NCBI RefSeq assembly: GCF_011927825.1
Contig: NZ_JAATJI010000002.1
Location: forward strand, 248,001-312,000
From: Polymorphobacter fuscus
GTDB taxonomy: Bacteria; Pseudomonadota; Alphaproteobacteria; Sphingomonadales; Sphingomonadaceae
Length of the DNA: 64,000 nt
Direction: 5' to 3'
Position 1 is the stretch's first letter. Each line of letters starts with the position of its first letter. Below are positions 15,809 to 23,846 of this stretch, piece by piece. The notes beneath the pieces were generated by a model. That model was not told the origin of the DNA, did not search any database, and worked only from the letters and a program-made list of their open reading frames with translations. The translations under genes and the position numbers were made by a program.

Positions 15809-16942
15809 TCAGCGCAGCTGGTCGACGATCTCGGCGAGCGCGGCGAGGCAATCACGGCCCAGCGCCTTGCTGCGTTCGGGCGACCAGCCGCGCAGCGGAT
15901 CGGGAAGGTCGTTGTTGTCCTTGAACGGCATTTCCAGCGTCATCGCGAGGCAGCCGAAGCGTTCCGCCAGCGCATTGGTGCTCATCGTCAGATTGGCCTT
16001 GCCCGGGCCGGCCGGGGGGTAGCCGATGCGGGTCTGGAAATCGGGCGTCAGCCGCGCGAGGCGGGACTTGTAATCGGTCAGCAGTGCCAGCTGGCGGTCG
16101 GTGATCGACGGAATGCCTTCAAAGCCGGCGATGAAGACCTGGGGGATGGCCTCGTCACCATGCACATCCATGGCGAAATCGACGCCGCTGGCCTGCATCG
16201 CCGTGAGCACGGCAAGGACTTCGGGGGATTTTTCCGCCGTCGGCCCGGCCCATTCGCGGTTGAGGTTGGTGCCGGCGGCGTTGGTGCGCAGGTGGCCGCG
16301 CCGTGACCCGTCCGGGTTCATGTTGGGAATGATGTGGAAACTGGCGGCCGCGCGCAACTTGCGCGCGACCGGATCGGCCACGTCGACAAGCCGGTCGAGC
16401 GCGCCTTCCATCCACCATTCGGCCATGGTTTCGCCGGGGTGCTGGCGGGCATAAAGCCAGACCTGGCGCGGCCCGGTGCCGAGGCGGATGCGGTCGATCG
16501 ACTGGCCATCGAGACTGTGCCCGACGATATCGGTGGCAACGCCTTCGCAGGCGCCGATGCGGGCAACCAGGTCGTGGTGCCGCTCCATCGAATAGGGGGC
16601 GAAATAAGCGAACCAAAGCGCGTCGGCAGCGGGGGTGATGTCGATGGTCAGCGTGCCGTTGCCGGCGGCAGCATCATACCGCGCCGGAGCGCGGGTCCAG
16701 GTCCGGCGGTCGGCGGAGACGGCGACCGCATAGTCGGGCCAGCCGCCGGGATAGGCGCTGCCGGCCAGGTCGACGATGCGGATGGTGCAGCGGGTGTCGC
16801 GGGCGCCGCTGAGGCGGAAATGGAACCATTGGTAAAAATCGGAATGGGCGTCGCGGCGAATGGCGAGTTCGATATCGTCCGGCCCGCCGAGGCGGCGGAC
16901 CGTGATGTTGCCGCTGTCAAAGCCCGAATCGACGCCGATCAT
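15809..16942 (-). CDS. M14 family metallocarboxypeptidase, cytosolic carboxypeptidase (CCP)-like
   Basis: A 377-residue protein. After an N-terminal beta-rich domain (residues 1-120) the zinc peptidase domain shows RQHPGETMAEWW (His168 and Glu171), NMNPDG, TNLNREW, the third zinc ligand in DVHGDE (His261), and the catalytic glutamate in TLEMPFK (Glu337). This is the M14D/CCP layout, related to enzymes that trim C-terminal glutamates. Substrates of bacterial members are mostly unknown. Its start overlaps the DUF4136 gene stop and the FGE homologue follows closely, so all three are probably one transcript. Confidence 0.9.
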   Translation of the reverse strand: MIGVDSGFDSGNITVRRLGGPDDIELAIRRDAHSDFYQWFHFRLSGARDTRCTIRIVDLAGSAYPGGWPDYAVAVSADRRTWTRAPARYDAAAGNGTLTIDITPAADALWFAYFAPYSMERHHDLVARIGACEGVATDIVGHSLDGQSIDRIRLGTGPRQVWLYARQHPGETMAEWWMEGALDRLVDVADPVARKLRAAASFHIIPNMNPDGSRRGHLRTNAAGTNLNREWAGPTAEKSPEVLAVLTAMQASGVDFAMDVHGDEAIPQVFIAGFEGIPSITDRQLALLTDYKSRLARLTPDFQTRIGYPPAGPGKANLTMSTNALAERFGCLAMTLEMPFKDNNDLPDPLRGWSPERSKALGRDCLAALAEIVDQLR

Positions 16943-17550
16943 CAGCGCAGCTTGACGATGACGGTGCGGCCGCTTTCGCCGGGGAAATCGGCGAGCAGGG
17001 CGCGGCTGAGCGCCGGGACGGCCGCGGACAGGTTGGACGCCTGTTCGCGCGCCGGGACTTCCTGGATGGCGCGGCCTTCCCAGACGGCGCTGTTGTCCGA
17101 TTCGCGGCGGATGCGCAGCTGCAGGACGTTGACGCGGACATCATTGTTGCGCGGCGCGCCGACCGGCACGTTGACGCCGCCGCCGATGCCGACGTTGCGG
17201 CCGAAGCTGCCGCCGCCGATGCCGATCTGGAACGGCGGCGGCCCGGGAATGCCGGCGCGCGTCGTCTGCTGGATGCTGAGGATGGCGAGATAGGCCGTCG
17301 GCGCCGTGGTGGTCGGGCGCAGCCCATGCGCCGCAAGGTCGCGCGAGACGATGTCGGCATAGGTGCGGAACTCAAGCGGCACGGCCGTGCCAGGGGCGGC
17401 CGCCTCGACCGAGGGCACGACACGGATGCTGTCGGACGGAATCGGCACGCCGAGATGGAAGCGCGTCACTTCGGCGGTCGGCGTGGTGGTGCAGCCGGCG
17501 AGAGCGACCAGTGCGGCGAGCGCGAGCAGCGGGGCCTTGGGCATCGTCAT
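16942..17550 (-). CDS. DUF4136 domain lipoprotein
   Basis: A 202-residue protein with a lipoprotein signal ending in LVALAGC, the cysteine about 20 residues in. The DUF4136 core includes EFRTYADIVSRDLAAHGL, a Gly-rich central stretch (IGIGGGSFGRNVGIGGG) and a basic-rich beta segment. DUF4136 lipoproteins have no established role; they are outer-membrane or periplasm-facing. I chose the ATG at 17550; one two codons later is also possible. It heads the coupled minus-strand unit with the M14 peptidase and the FGE homologue. Confidence 0.85.
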   Translation of the reverse strand: MTMPKAPLLALAALVALAGCTTTPTAEVTRFHLGVPIPSDSIRVVPSVEAAAPGTAVPLEFRTYADIVSRDLAAHGLRPTTTAPTAYLAILSIQQTTRAGIPGPPPFQIGIGGGSFGRNVGIGGGVNVPVGAPRNNDVRVNVLQLRIRRESDNSAVWEGRAIQEVPAREQASNLSAAVPALSRALLADFPGESGRTVIVKLR

Positions 17551-17729
17551 GTGCGTGATCCTCTTGCGATCTCTTGCAAGCCTGTTGGCACCAACCATGC
17601 GCGCCCGCAACGGCAGATGGCGTGCAAGGCGGCAAGCGGCGGCTGGAATCGCGAAAAACATTGACTTGGGGCGCTGCTGACCCTAACCGGCGCCTTCGCA
17701 TTTCAGCCCGTTTTTGTCAGAGAAGTCCC

Positions 17730-17855
17730 ATGAAGGTTCGCAACAGCCTCAAGTCGCTGAAAAATCGCCACCGCGACTGCCAGGTCGTGCGCCGGCATGG
17801 CCGCACCTATGTCATCAACAAGACCAACCGCCGCTTCAAGGCGCGCCAGGGCTGA
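17730..17855 (+). CDS. rpmJ: 50S ribosomal protein L36, zinc-independent (C-minus) form
   Basis: A 41-residue basic protein beginning [18 protein letters not shown] and ending NRRFKARQG, the typical L36. Of the residues that bind zinc in the C-plus form only one cysteine (Cys17) remains, so this is the zinc-free type, as is usual in alphaproteobacteria. It is a component of the large subunit. AGAAG precedes the ATG. The gene stands alone with its own upstream region of about 180 bases. Confidence 0.95.
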   Translation: MKVRNSLKSLKNRHRDCQVVRRHGRTYVINKTNRRFKARQG

Positions 17856-17911
17856 TCGATCGGCCTGAGATTTTGGCCTGAGCGATTGCCCCGGACGGGG
17901 TCGGCACGAGC

Positions 17912-18553
17912 ATGACGAAGATCAAGGCGGTCGTCTTCGACGTCGGCGATGTCCTGTACGGCTGGGACATCGGTGCCCTTTATGCCAAGTTGATCGCCGA
18001 TCCGGTGCGGCGCGACTGGTTCCTGCGCACCGTCGTGACGCCGGACTGGCATTTCCAGCATGACCGCGGACGGCCGAGTGCCGAGACGATCCCCGAACTC
18101 CAGGCCCAATATCCCGCCGAGGCCGAATTGATCGGCGTCTATGCCGATCGCTGGCTGGAAACGATCACCGGGCCGGTTCCCGGCATGCACGCGCTGGTTG
18201 CCGAACTGGCCGACGCCGGCGTGCCGCTGTTCGGCATCACCAACTTTGCCGCCGAATTCTGGGATCGCTTTCGCCCGACCGCGCCGATCTTCGACCTGTT
18301 CGGCGATATCGTCGTGTCGGGGGCCGAACAGATGTTCAAGCCGGAACCGGCGATCTATCGCCTGGCGCTCCAGCGCTTCGGGCTGGTGCCGGGCGAAGGG
18401 CTTTTTGTCGACGACCGCATCGAGAATGTCCGCGGCGGCGCGGCAGAGGGTTTTCCCGGGCATCATTTCAGCGGTGCCGCGCGGCTGCGCGAGCGGTTGG
18501 TCGCCGAAGGGCTGCTGGACCACCCCGGCCGGCGCGGCGTTCAGGCGGCGTAG
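17912..18553 (+). CDS. HAD family hydrolase (YihX-like)
   Basis: A 213-residue haloacid-dehalogenase phosphatase. Motif I is VVFDVGDVLY, with the nucleophilic Asp but glycine in place of the second Asp, as in YihX-like members. Motif II is the Thr in FGITNF. Motif III is the Lys in FKPEPAIY, and motif IV is the acidic LFVDDRIENV. YihX-type enzymes hydrolyse small sugar phosphates such as alpha-glucose-1-phosphate; the substrate here is unknown. Its 3' end overlaps that of the convergent tetR gene by 13 bases. Confidence 0.88.
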   Translation: MTKIKAVVFDVGDVLYGWDIGALYAKLIADPVRRDWFLRTVVTPDWHFQHDRGRPSAETIPELQAQYPAEAELIGVYADRWLETITGPVPGMHALVAELADAGVPLFGITNFAAEFWDRFRPTAPIFDLFGDIVVSGAEQMFKPEPAIYRLALQRFGLVPGEGLFVDDRIENVRGGAAEGFPGHHFSGAARLRERLVAEGLLDHPGRRGVQAA

Positions 18554-19209
18554 AGTCGCCAGAAGGCGGTGACGGCCTTGTCGGCATGGCTGTCGATCGC
18601 GGCATCATCGGGTTCGGCGGCGATGCCGAGGACACGTTGCAGGTGCAGGGCGCCGCGGCACAAAGTCAGGAAGGTCTGGGCGGCGGCAAGGCTGTCGGGG
18701 ATCGACAGGCCGGCGTCGCCAGCGCGCTGGTCGAGATGCGTGCCGAGCCGCGCCGCCGCCGCCGCCGGGCCCGCTTCATACAAGCGGGCGCCCAGCGCCG
18801 GCCAGCGCTGCGATTCGGCCGCGATGATCTGGAACATGCGGACGGTATAGTCCGACATGATCAGCCGGATATAGCCGACGGCGATGCTGCGCAGCGATTC
18901 GCGCAGCGGCAGGTCGGCGGGGGTGTCGAACACCGCCTCGCGGGTGCGGGCGCAGGTGTCGGCGATCAGTGCTTCGAACAGCGCCTCCTTGCTGTCGAAA
19001 TAGCTGTAGAGCGTGCCCTTGGAGCCGCCGAGCCGCACCGCGATCTGCGACATCGACGCGCCCTCATAGCCTGATTCGAGAAACACCTGGCGAGCGACGT
19101 CGAGGATGGCATCGCGGCGCTGCGGATTGGCGGAGCGGGGTGCGGGTTCGGGCGCGTTGGCGGCCGGCTTCGCCTTGGCGCGCAGATAGGTGTCCAATTG
19201 TTCATGCAT
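18541..19209 (-). CDS. TetR/AcrR family transcriptional repressor
   Basis: A 222-residue regulator. The helix-turn-helix is around residues 32-78: RRDAILDVARQVFLESGYEG, then SMSQIAVRLGGSKGTLYSYF. The C-terminal ligand domain is of the AcrR C-terminal type. It is divergent from a three-gene multidrug efflux operon, with a palindrome in the shared promoter region, so it most likely represses that operon and itself and is relieved by a drug ligand. A much longer reading frame continues upstream but is antisense to the efflux genes and not real. Confidence 0.9.
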   Translation of the reverse strand: MHEQLDTYLRAKAKPAANAPEPAPRSANPQRRDAILDVARQVFLESGYEGASMSQIAVRLGGSKGTLYSYFDSKEALFEALIADTCARTREAVFDTPADLPLRESLRSIAVGYIRLIMSDYTVRMFQIIAAESQRWPALGARLYEAGPAAAAARLGTHLDQRAGDAGLSIPDSLAAAQTFLTLCRGALHLQRVLGIAAEPDDAAIDSHADKAVTAFWRLYAA

Positions 19210-19262
19210 TGTCGTGTCATCCGTTGCGATCCCGCATTGACGCGGGGGCATAGCTAAGTCTA

Positions 19263-19291
19263 GTTGACACGAACCGTACGGTACGGTCAAC
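19263..19291. promoter_or_regulatory. Probable operator/promoter between tetR and the efflux operon
   Basis: The outer arms GTTGAC (19263-19268) and GTCAAC (19286-19291) are inverted repeats. Inside them lies ACCGTACGGT (19273-19282), a perfect 10-base palindrome, followed by a repeat of TACGGT. TTGACA at 19264-19269 matches a -35 box for the rightward operon. The site ends 8 bases before the efflux gene ATG. It is the natural binding site for the divergent TetR repressor. Confidence 0.65.
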
Positions 19292-19299
19292 GGTGCATC

Positions 19300-20727
19300 A
19301 TGGTTCGACAGCTTCTCTTTTCGGCAGGGTTGCTCGGTCTGGCGGTTCTCGCCGGCTGCGTGGCGCCGTCGCCGGATGCGGCCATGCGCCCGCGTCCGGT
19401 ATCGGGCACGGCGAGCCTGGCGGCGCCAGCCGCGGCCTGGCCCAAGGCCGAATGGTGGCGTGCCTACAAGGACCCGCAGCTCGACGCACTGATCGCCGAG
19501 GCGCTGGCCGGCAGCCCCGACGTCGCCGCTGCCGAAGCGCGGTTGCACCGCGCCGAGGCACTGGCGCGGCAGGCCGATGCGGCGCGGCAGCCGTCGCTGT
19601 CCGCAAATGCTTCGACCGGGTTCAACAAGCAGAGTTACAACAACGGTATCCCGCCCGAATTCGTGCCGCGCGGCTATAACAGCGTCGGCCGCGCGACGCT
19701 CGATTTCAACTGGGAGATCGATTTCTGGGGCAAGAACCGCGCGGCATCCGCGGCGGCCGGGGCCGATGCGCGCGCCGCGGTCGCCGATCGCGCCGCGGCC
19801 GAGGTAATGTTGTCGACATCGGTGGCGTCGACCTATGCCCAGCTGGCGCAACAGTTCGCCCAGCGCGCCGTGGCGGTCGACGCGATCCGGCTGCGCGAGG
19901 CGACGCTGGGCCAGGTCGAGCAGCGCGTCATCGGCGGGCTCGACACCCGCGCCGAGCTGAAGGCGGCCGAAGCAGGGGTCCCGGCGGCGCGCGGCGACGT
20001 CGCGGCGATCGACGAATCGATCGCTATCACCCGCCACGCGCTGGCCGCGCTGCTGGGCGCCGGTCCCGATCGCGGCGCCGCGATCACGCCGCCGCCGCGC
20101 GTGCAACTGGCGGCGTTCGGCCTGCCGGCGACGCTGGCGGCGGACATCGTCGGCCGCAAGCCGGAGATCGTCGCGGCACGCTGGCGGGCCGAGGCGGCGG
20201 CACAGCGCATCCATGTCGCCCGGGCGCAATTCTATCCCAACGTCAACCTGGCGGCGTTCTTCGGCTTCCAGTCGCTGGGGCTGGCCAATCTGGTCGATGC
20301 CGGGTCGGACATCGGCCAGGTCGGGCCGGCGTTCAGCCTGCCGATCTTCGACGGCGGCCGGCTGAAGGCCAATCTGCGCGGCCAGGAGGCCGATTATGCG
20401 CTGGCGGTGGCGGATTACGATGGCGCGGTGGCGCGCGCCCTGCAGGACATTGCCGATGCGGCGGCGAGCACACGCGCGCTGACCGGGCGGCTGGCCGAAG
20501 CCCGCGCGTCGCTGGCGGCGGAGGAGGAGGCGTACAAGGTGGCGCAGATCCGCTTCACCGGTGGCCTTGCGAATTACCAGTCGGTGCTGATCGTCGAGGA
20601 CAATGTGCTGCAGCGCCGCCGCCAGCTCGCCGACCTGGAGGCGCGGGCCTTCACGCTCGATGTGGCGCTGGTGCGGGCGCTCGGCGGCGGTTTCACCACT
20701 GCCGACACCGTTCTGGCCGCGAAGTAA
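19300..20727 (+). CDS. Outer-membrane efflux lipoprotein, NodT/OprM type
   Basis: A 475-residue TolC-superfamily channel. The signal ends in VLAGCVAPSP, a lipobox. Two OEP repeats follow: one with WWRAYKDPQLDALIAEALAG near residue 50 and DFNWEIDFWGKNRAA near 145, and a second with VGPAFSLPIFDGGRLKANL near 345. It forms the outer-membrane exit duct for the adjacent fusion protein and MFS pump. I use the ATG at 19300; a TTG at 19264 would lengthen the signal unnaturally and lies in the operator. Confidence 0.9.
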   Translation: MVRQLLFSAGLLGLAVLAGCVAPSPDAAMRPRPVSGTASLAAPAAAWPKAEWWRAYKDPQLDALIAEALAGSPDVAAAEARLHRAEALARQADAARQPSLSANASTGFNKQSYNNGIPPEFVPRGYNSVGRATLDFNWEIDFWGKNRAASAAAGADARAAVADRAAAEVMLSTSVASTYAQLAQQFAQRAVAVDAIRLREATLGQVEQRVIGGLDTRAELKAAEAGVPAARGDVAAIDESIAITRHALAALLGAGPDRGAAITPPPRVQLAAFGLPATLAADIVGRKPEIVAARWRAEAAAQRIHVARAQFYPNVNLAAFFGFQSLGLANLVDAGSDIGQVGPAFSLPIFDGGRLKANLRGQEADYALAVADYDGAVARALQDIADAAASTRALTGRLAEARASLAAEEEAYKVAQIRFTGGLANYQSVLIVEDNVLQRRRQLADLEARAFTLDVALVRALGGGFTTADTVLAAK

Positions 20728-20736
20728 GGATTTGCC

Positions 20737-21900
20737 ATGGCCGATGCCGACCCCCAGCTGACCGTCCCGCCCGAGGCCGCCGGTGCGGACCCGAAGGTTG
20801 CGGCGCGCGCGGCGACGCGCAAACGGCTGTTCCGCATCCTGGGCCTTGTGCTGCTGGTCGCGGCCATCGGCTATGCGCTTTACTGGTTCGTCATCGGCCG
20901 CAACAATGTGACGACCGACAATGCCTATGTCGGCGCCAACAGCGCGCAGGTGACGGCGCTGACATCGGCGGCGATCCTGCGCGTGCCGGTGATGGAAACC
21001 GACGTCGTGCGGGCAGGCGACGTGCTGGTGGAGCTCGATCCCGCCGATGCACGGCTGGCGCTGGCGCAGGCCGAGGCGCAGCTGGCGAGCGCCGAACGGC
21101 GGGTGGCCGGCTATTATGCGCAAGGGTCGGCGTTGCAGGCGCAGCTGAAGGCGCGCGGTGCCGATATCGGCGCCGCCGACGCACGGGTGGCGAGCGCCGA
21201 GGCCGATCTGAAGCGGGCGCGGATCAACCTGCAGCGGCGCCAGGCGATCCAGGCATCGGGCGCGGTGTCGGGTGACGAGCTGACCGCGGCGCAGAATGCC
21301 GAGGCGACGGCGATCGCGGCCGTGAGCGTCGCCCGGGCGGCGCGGGCCGAGGCACTGGCGCAGGTGGGTGCCGCCAAGGGCACCGAGGCCGTTAACACGG
21401 CGCTGATCGCCGGCAGCTCGGCGCGCGAGAACCCCGAAGTGCGCGCGGCCCGCGCGGCGGTGGACCGGGCGCGGCTCGACCTCGATCGCACGATCATCCG
21501 CGCACCGCTGGCCGGTGTCATCGCCCGCAAGAATGCCGATATCGGTCAGCGCGTGGCGCCGGGCACGGCGTTGATGACGATCGTCCCGGTCGAAACCGCC
21601 TTTGTCGATGCCAATTTCAAGGAAAGCCAGCTGCAGAAGGTGCGGGTCGGCCAGAAGGTGACGCTGACATCCGACCTCTACGGCAGCGACGTCGTCTATC
21701 ATGGGCGGGTCAGCGGGCTGGGCGGCGGCACCGGGGCGGCGTTTGCGCTGATCCCGGCGCAGAACGCCAGCGGCAACTGGATCAAGGTCGTCCAGCGGCT
21801 GCCGGTGCGCATCCTGCTCGACCCCAAGGAACTGCGCGAACATCCGCTGCGCATCGGGCTGTCGATGGAAGCCGATATCGACGTGTCCGGCGCGAACTGA
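20737..21900 (+). CDS. Membrane fusion protein of an EmrA type efflux pump
   Basis: A 387-residue HlyD/EmrA-family protein. A cytoplasmic N terminus of about 30 residues precedes one membrane helix (ILGLVLLVAAIGYALYWFVI). The biotinyl-lipoyl-like segment VTTDNAYVGANSAQVTAL follows, then a long alanine-rich coiled coil and a beta-barrel (TIIRAPLAGVIARKNADIGQ). TAAGGA precedes the ATG. It joins the MFS pump in the inner membrane to the outer-membrane channel. Gaps to both neighbours are under 30 bases. Confidence 0.9.
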   Translation: MADADPQLTVPPEAAGADPKVAARAATRKRLFRILGLVLLVAAIGYALYWFVIGRNNVTTDNAYVGANSAQVTALTSAAILRVPVMETDVVRAGDVLVELDPADARLALAQAEAQLASAERRVAGYYAQGSALQAQLKARGADIGAADARVASAEADLKRARINLQRRQAIQASGAVSGDELTAAQNAEATAIAAVSVARAARAEALAQVGAAKGTEAVNTALIAGSSARENPEVRAARAAVDRARLDLDRTIIRAPLAGVIARKNADIGQRVAPGTALMTIVPVETAFVDANFKESQLQKVRVGQKVTLTSDLYGSDVVYHGRVSGLGGGTGAAFALIPAQNASGNWIKVVQRLPVRILLDPKELREHPLRIGLSMEADIDVSGAN

Positions 21901-21926
21901 CACCTGATCCGGGCGGAAGGCACAAC

Positions 21927-23477
21927 ATGATGGCGCGACTGCCGTTTTTCCGCCCCGTGCCGATCGTCCAGGCGCCGTTGCAGGGTTCGACGCTGTTCGT
22001 CGGCGGCGCGCTGTTGGCGCTCGCCAATTTCATGGTTGTTCTCGACACGACGATCGCCAATGTCTCGGTGCCCAACATCGCCGGGGCGCTGGCGGTGTCG
22101 CCGACCCAGGGCACCTGGGTCATCACCTCCTATTCGGTGGCGGAAGCGATTACCGTGCCGCTGACCGGCTGGCTGGCGACGCGGTTCGGCACCGTGCGGG
22201 TGTTCTGCATCGCCATGGCAGGTTTTGCGCTGTTTTCGGCGCTGTGCGGCATTGCACCGTCGCTGGGCGTGCTGGTGGCATTCCGCGTCGGCCAGGGGCT
22301 GTGCGGCGGGCCGATGATCCCGCTGTCGCAGGCGCTGCTGCTGCGTGTCTTCCCGCCCGAAAAGGCGCCCATGGCGATCGGGCTATGGGCGATGACGACC
22401 GTGGTGGCGCCGGTGGCCGGGCCGATCCTGGGCGGGGTGATTTCGGACAATTACCACTGGTCGTGGATCTTCTTCATCAACGTGCCGGTGGCGGTCGCGG
22501 TGACGATCCTGTCGTGGCAGACCTTCCGCAGCCGGGAGACGCCGACCCAGCGGCGGCCGGTCGATTTCGTCGGGCTGGGGCTGCTGGTGCTGTGGGTCGG
22601 GTCGATGCAGATCATGCTCGACAAGGGCAAGGAGCTCGACTGGTTCGGTTCGCCGGTGATCGTCAGCCTGGCCATCGTCGCGGTGATCGGCCTGGCAGCA
22701 TTCCTGATCTGGGAATTGACGGCGGAAGATCCGATCGTCGACCTGCGCATTTTCCGGCACCGGGGGTTCACGGTCGGGGCGGTGACGCTGTCGCTGACCT
22801 TCGGCGCCTATTTCGCCAGCATCATCCTCATCCCTTTGTGGCTGCAGACGAGCATGGGCTATACCGCGACCTGGGCCGGCTATGCGACGGCGGGCGGCTT
22901 CCTGGCGATCTTCTTCTCGCCGATCGCGGCGCAGCTGGTCGGCAAGGTCGATCCGCGGCTGCTCACTTCGGCGGGCATCCTGTGGTTCGCCGGCGTCACC
23001 TTCTGGCGTTCGGGCTTCACGACGGAGGTGGATTTCCTCCACATCTTCCTGCCGGCGGTGGTGCTGGGCATCGGCGTGCCGTTCTTCTTCGTGCCGACGA
23101 CGCGGATTGCGCTGGGCGCCGTCGAGCCGCGCGAGACGGCCTCGGCGGCCGGCCTGTCGAACTTCATGCGGACAACGGCGGCGGCGTTTGCCGCGTCGAT
23201 CACCACCACTGCCTGGGACAATGCGACGACCTCGGCACGCGACAATCTGGCGGGCACGCTCAACGGGGTGGAGGCACAGATCGACGCGCTGGTCGCCGCC
23301 GGGCTTTCGGCGGAGCAGGCGCTGCGGCAGATCGATGGCTTTGTGCAGATGCAGGCGGTGATGCTGGCGACCGACCGGATCTTCCTGATCACCAGCGTCG
23401 TCTTTCTGGCGTCGGCGGCGTTCATCTGGCTGGCGCCGCGGCCGCGCGTGGCGGTCGCGCCGGGGGCGGCGCATTAG
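21927..23477 (+). CDS. DHA2 family MFS multidrug efflux pump, EmrB-like
   Basis: A 516-residue, 14-helix major facilitator. Typical motifs are LDTTIANVSVPNIAGALAVS in helix 1, WVITSYSVAEAITVPLTGWL (motif D1), GQGLCGGPMIPLSQALLL, and the antiporter motif C region APVAGPILGGVISD. It exports toxic compounds in exchange for protons. A GGAAGG site precedes the ATG. It completes a tripartite EmrAB-OMF system. A small hairpin (CCGCTC/GAGCGG, 23492-23508) lies just past its stop. Confidence 0.92.
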   Translation: MMARLPFFRPVPIVQAPLQGSTLFVGGALLALANFMVVLDTTIANVSVPNIAGALAVSPTQGTWVITSYSVAEAITVPLTGWLATRFGTVRVFCIAMAGFALFSALCGIAPSLGVLVAFRVGQGLCGGPMIPLSQALLLRVFPPEKAPMAIGLWAMTTVVAPVAGPILGGVISDNYHWSWIFFINVPVAVAVTILSWQTFRSRETPTQRRPVDFVGLGLLVLWVGSMQIMLDKGKELDWFGSPVIVSLAIVAVIGLAAFLIWELTAEDPIVDLRIFRHRGFTVGAVTLSLTFGAYFASIILIPLWLQTSMGYTATWAGYATAGGFLAIFFSPIAAQLVGKVDPRLLTSAGILWFAGVTFWRSGFTTEVDFLHIFLPAVVLGIGVPFFFVPTTRIALGAVEPRETASAAGLSNFMRTTAAAFAASITTTAWDNATTSARDNLAGTLNGVEAQIDALVAAGLSAEQALRQIDGFVQMQAVMLATDRIFLITSVVFLASAAFIWLAPRPRVAVAPGAAH

Positions 23478-23615
23478 CGGCAATCTTCTATCCGCTCAGG
23501 ATGAGCGGGGGTGATGCGGTTGCTTGAGAATCCCCCGCCGCCGCGGTGAAACGCCACGCCGGGAACGCGCCGTCGGCGCTGCGCATTTCGGCAGCGGATG
23601 GCAGGGAGCGTCACG

Positions 23616-23828
23616 ATGGCGGACAAGAAGCTGAAGGTCGGGGACACGGTCGAATGGGATTCGGCCGGCGGTCATTCGCGCGGCACGGTGACGGCAAAGG
23701 TCACCAAGACGGCAAAGGTCAAGGGCCATGTCGCCAAGGCGACCCCCGACGATCCGCAGTATAAGGTCAGGTCGGAAAGCGGCGGCGAGGCGATCCACAA
23801 GCCCGGGGCGCTGAAGAAAACGAAGTGA
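23616..23828 (+). CDS. DUF2945 (hypervirulence-associated TUDOR-like) protein
   Basis: A 70-residue basic protein. KLKVGDTVEWDSAGGHSRGTV opens a small SH3/TUDOR-like fold, followed by a Lys/Thr-rich middle and YKVRSESGGEAIHKPGALKK. This is the DUF2945 pattern. The function is unknown; a nucleic-acid or protein binding role is only guessed from the fold. The start is the ATG at 23616 with GGGAGCG upstream. An in-frame ATG at 23598 would add six residues. Confidence 0.8.
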   Translation: MADKKLKVGDTVEWDSAGGHSRGTVTAKVTKTAKVKGHVAKATPDDPQYKVRSESGGEAIHKPGALKKTK

Positions 23829-23846
23829 CGAGGCGCCGGCGCCGCG

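Noticed and set aside
18541..21903. A 1120-codon open frame on the minus strand opposite the efflux genes
   Set aside because: Only its last 222 codons are a real TetR protein. The rest is Arg/His/Gln-rich low-complexity shadow opposite clear efflux genes in GC-rich DNA.
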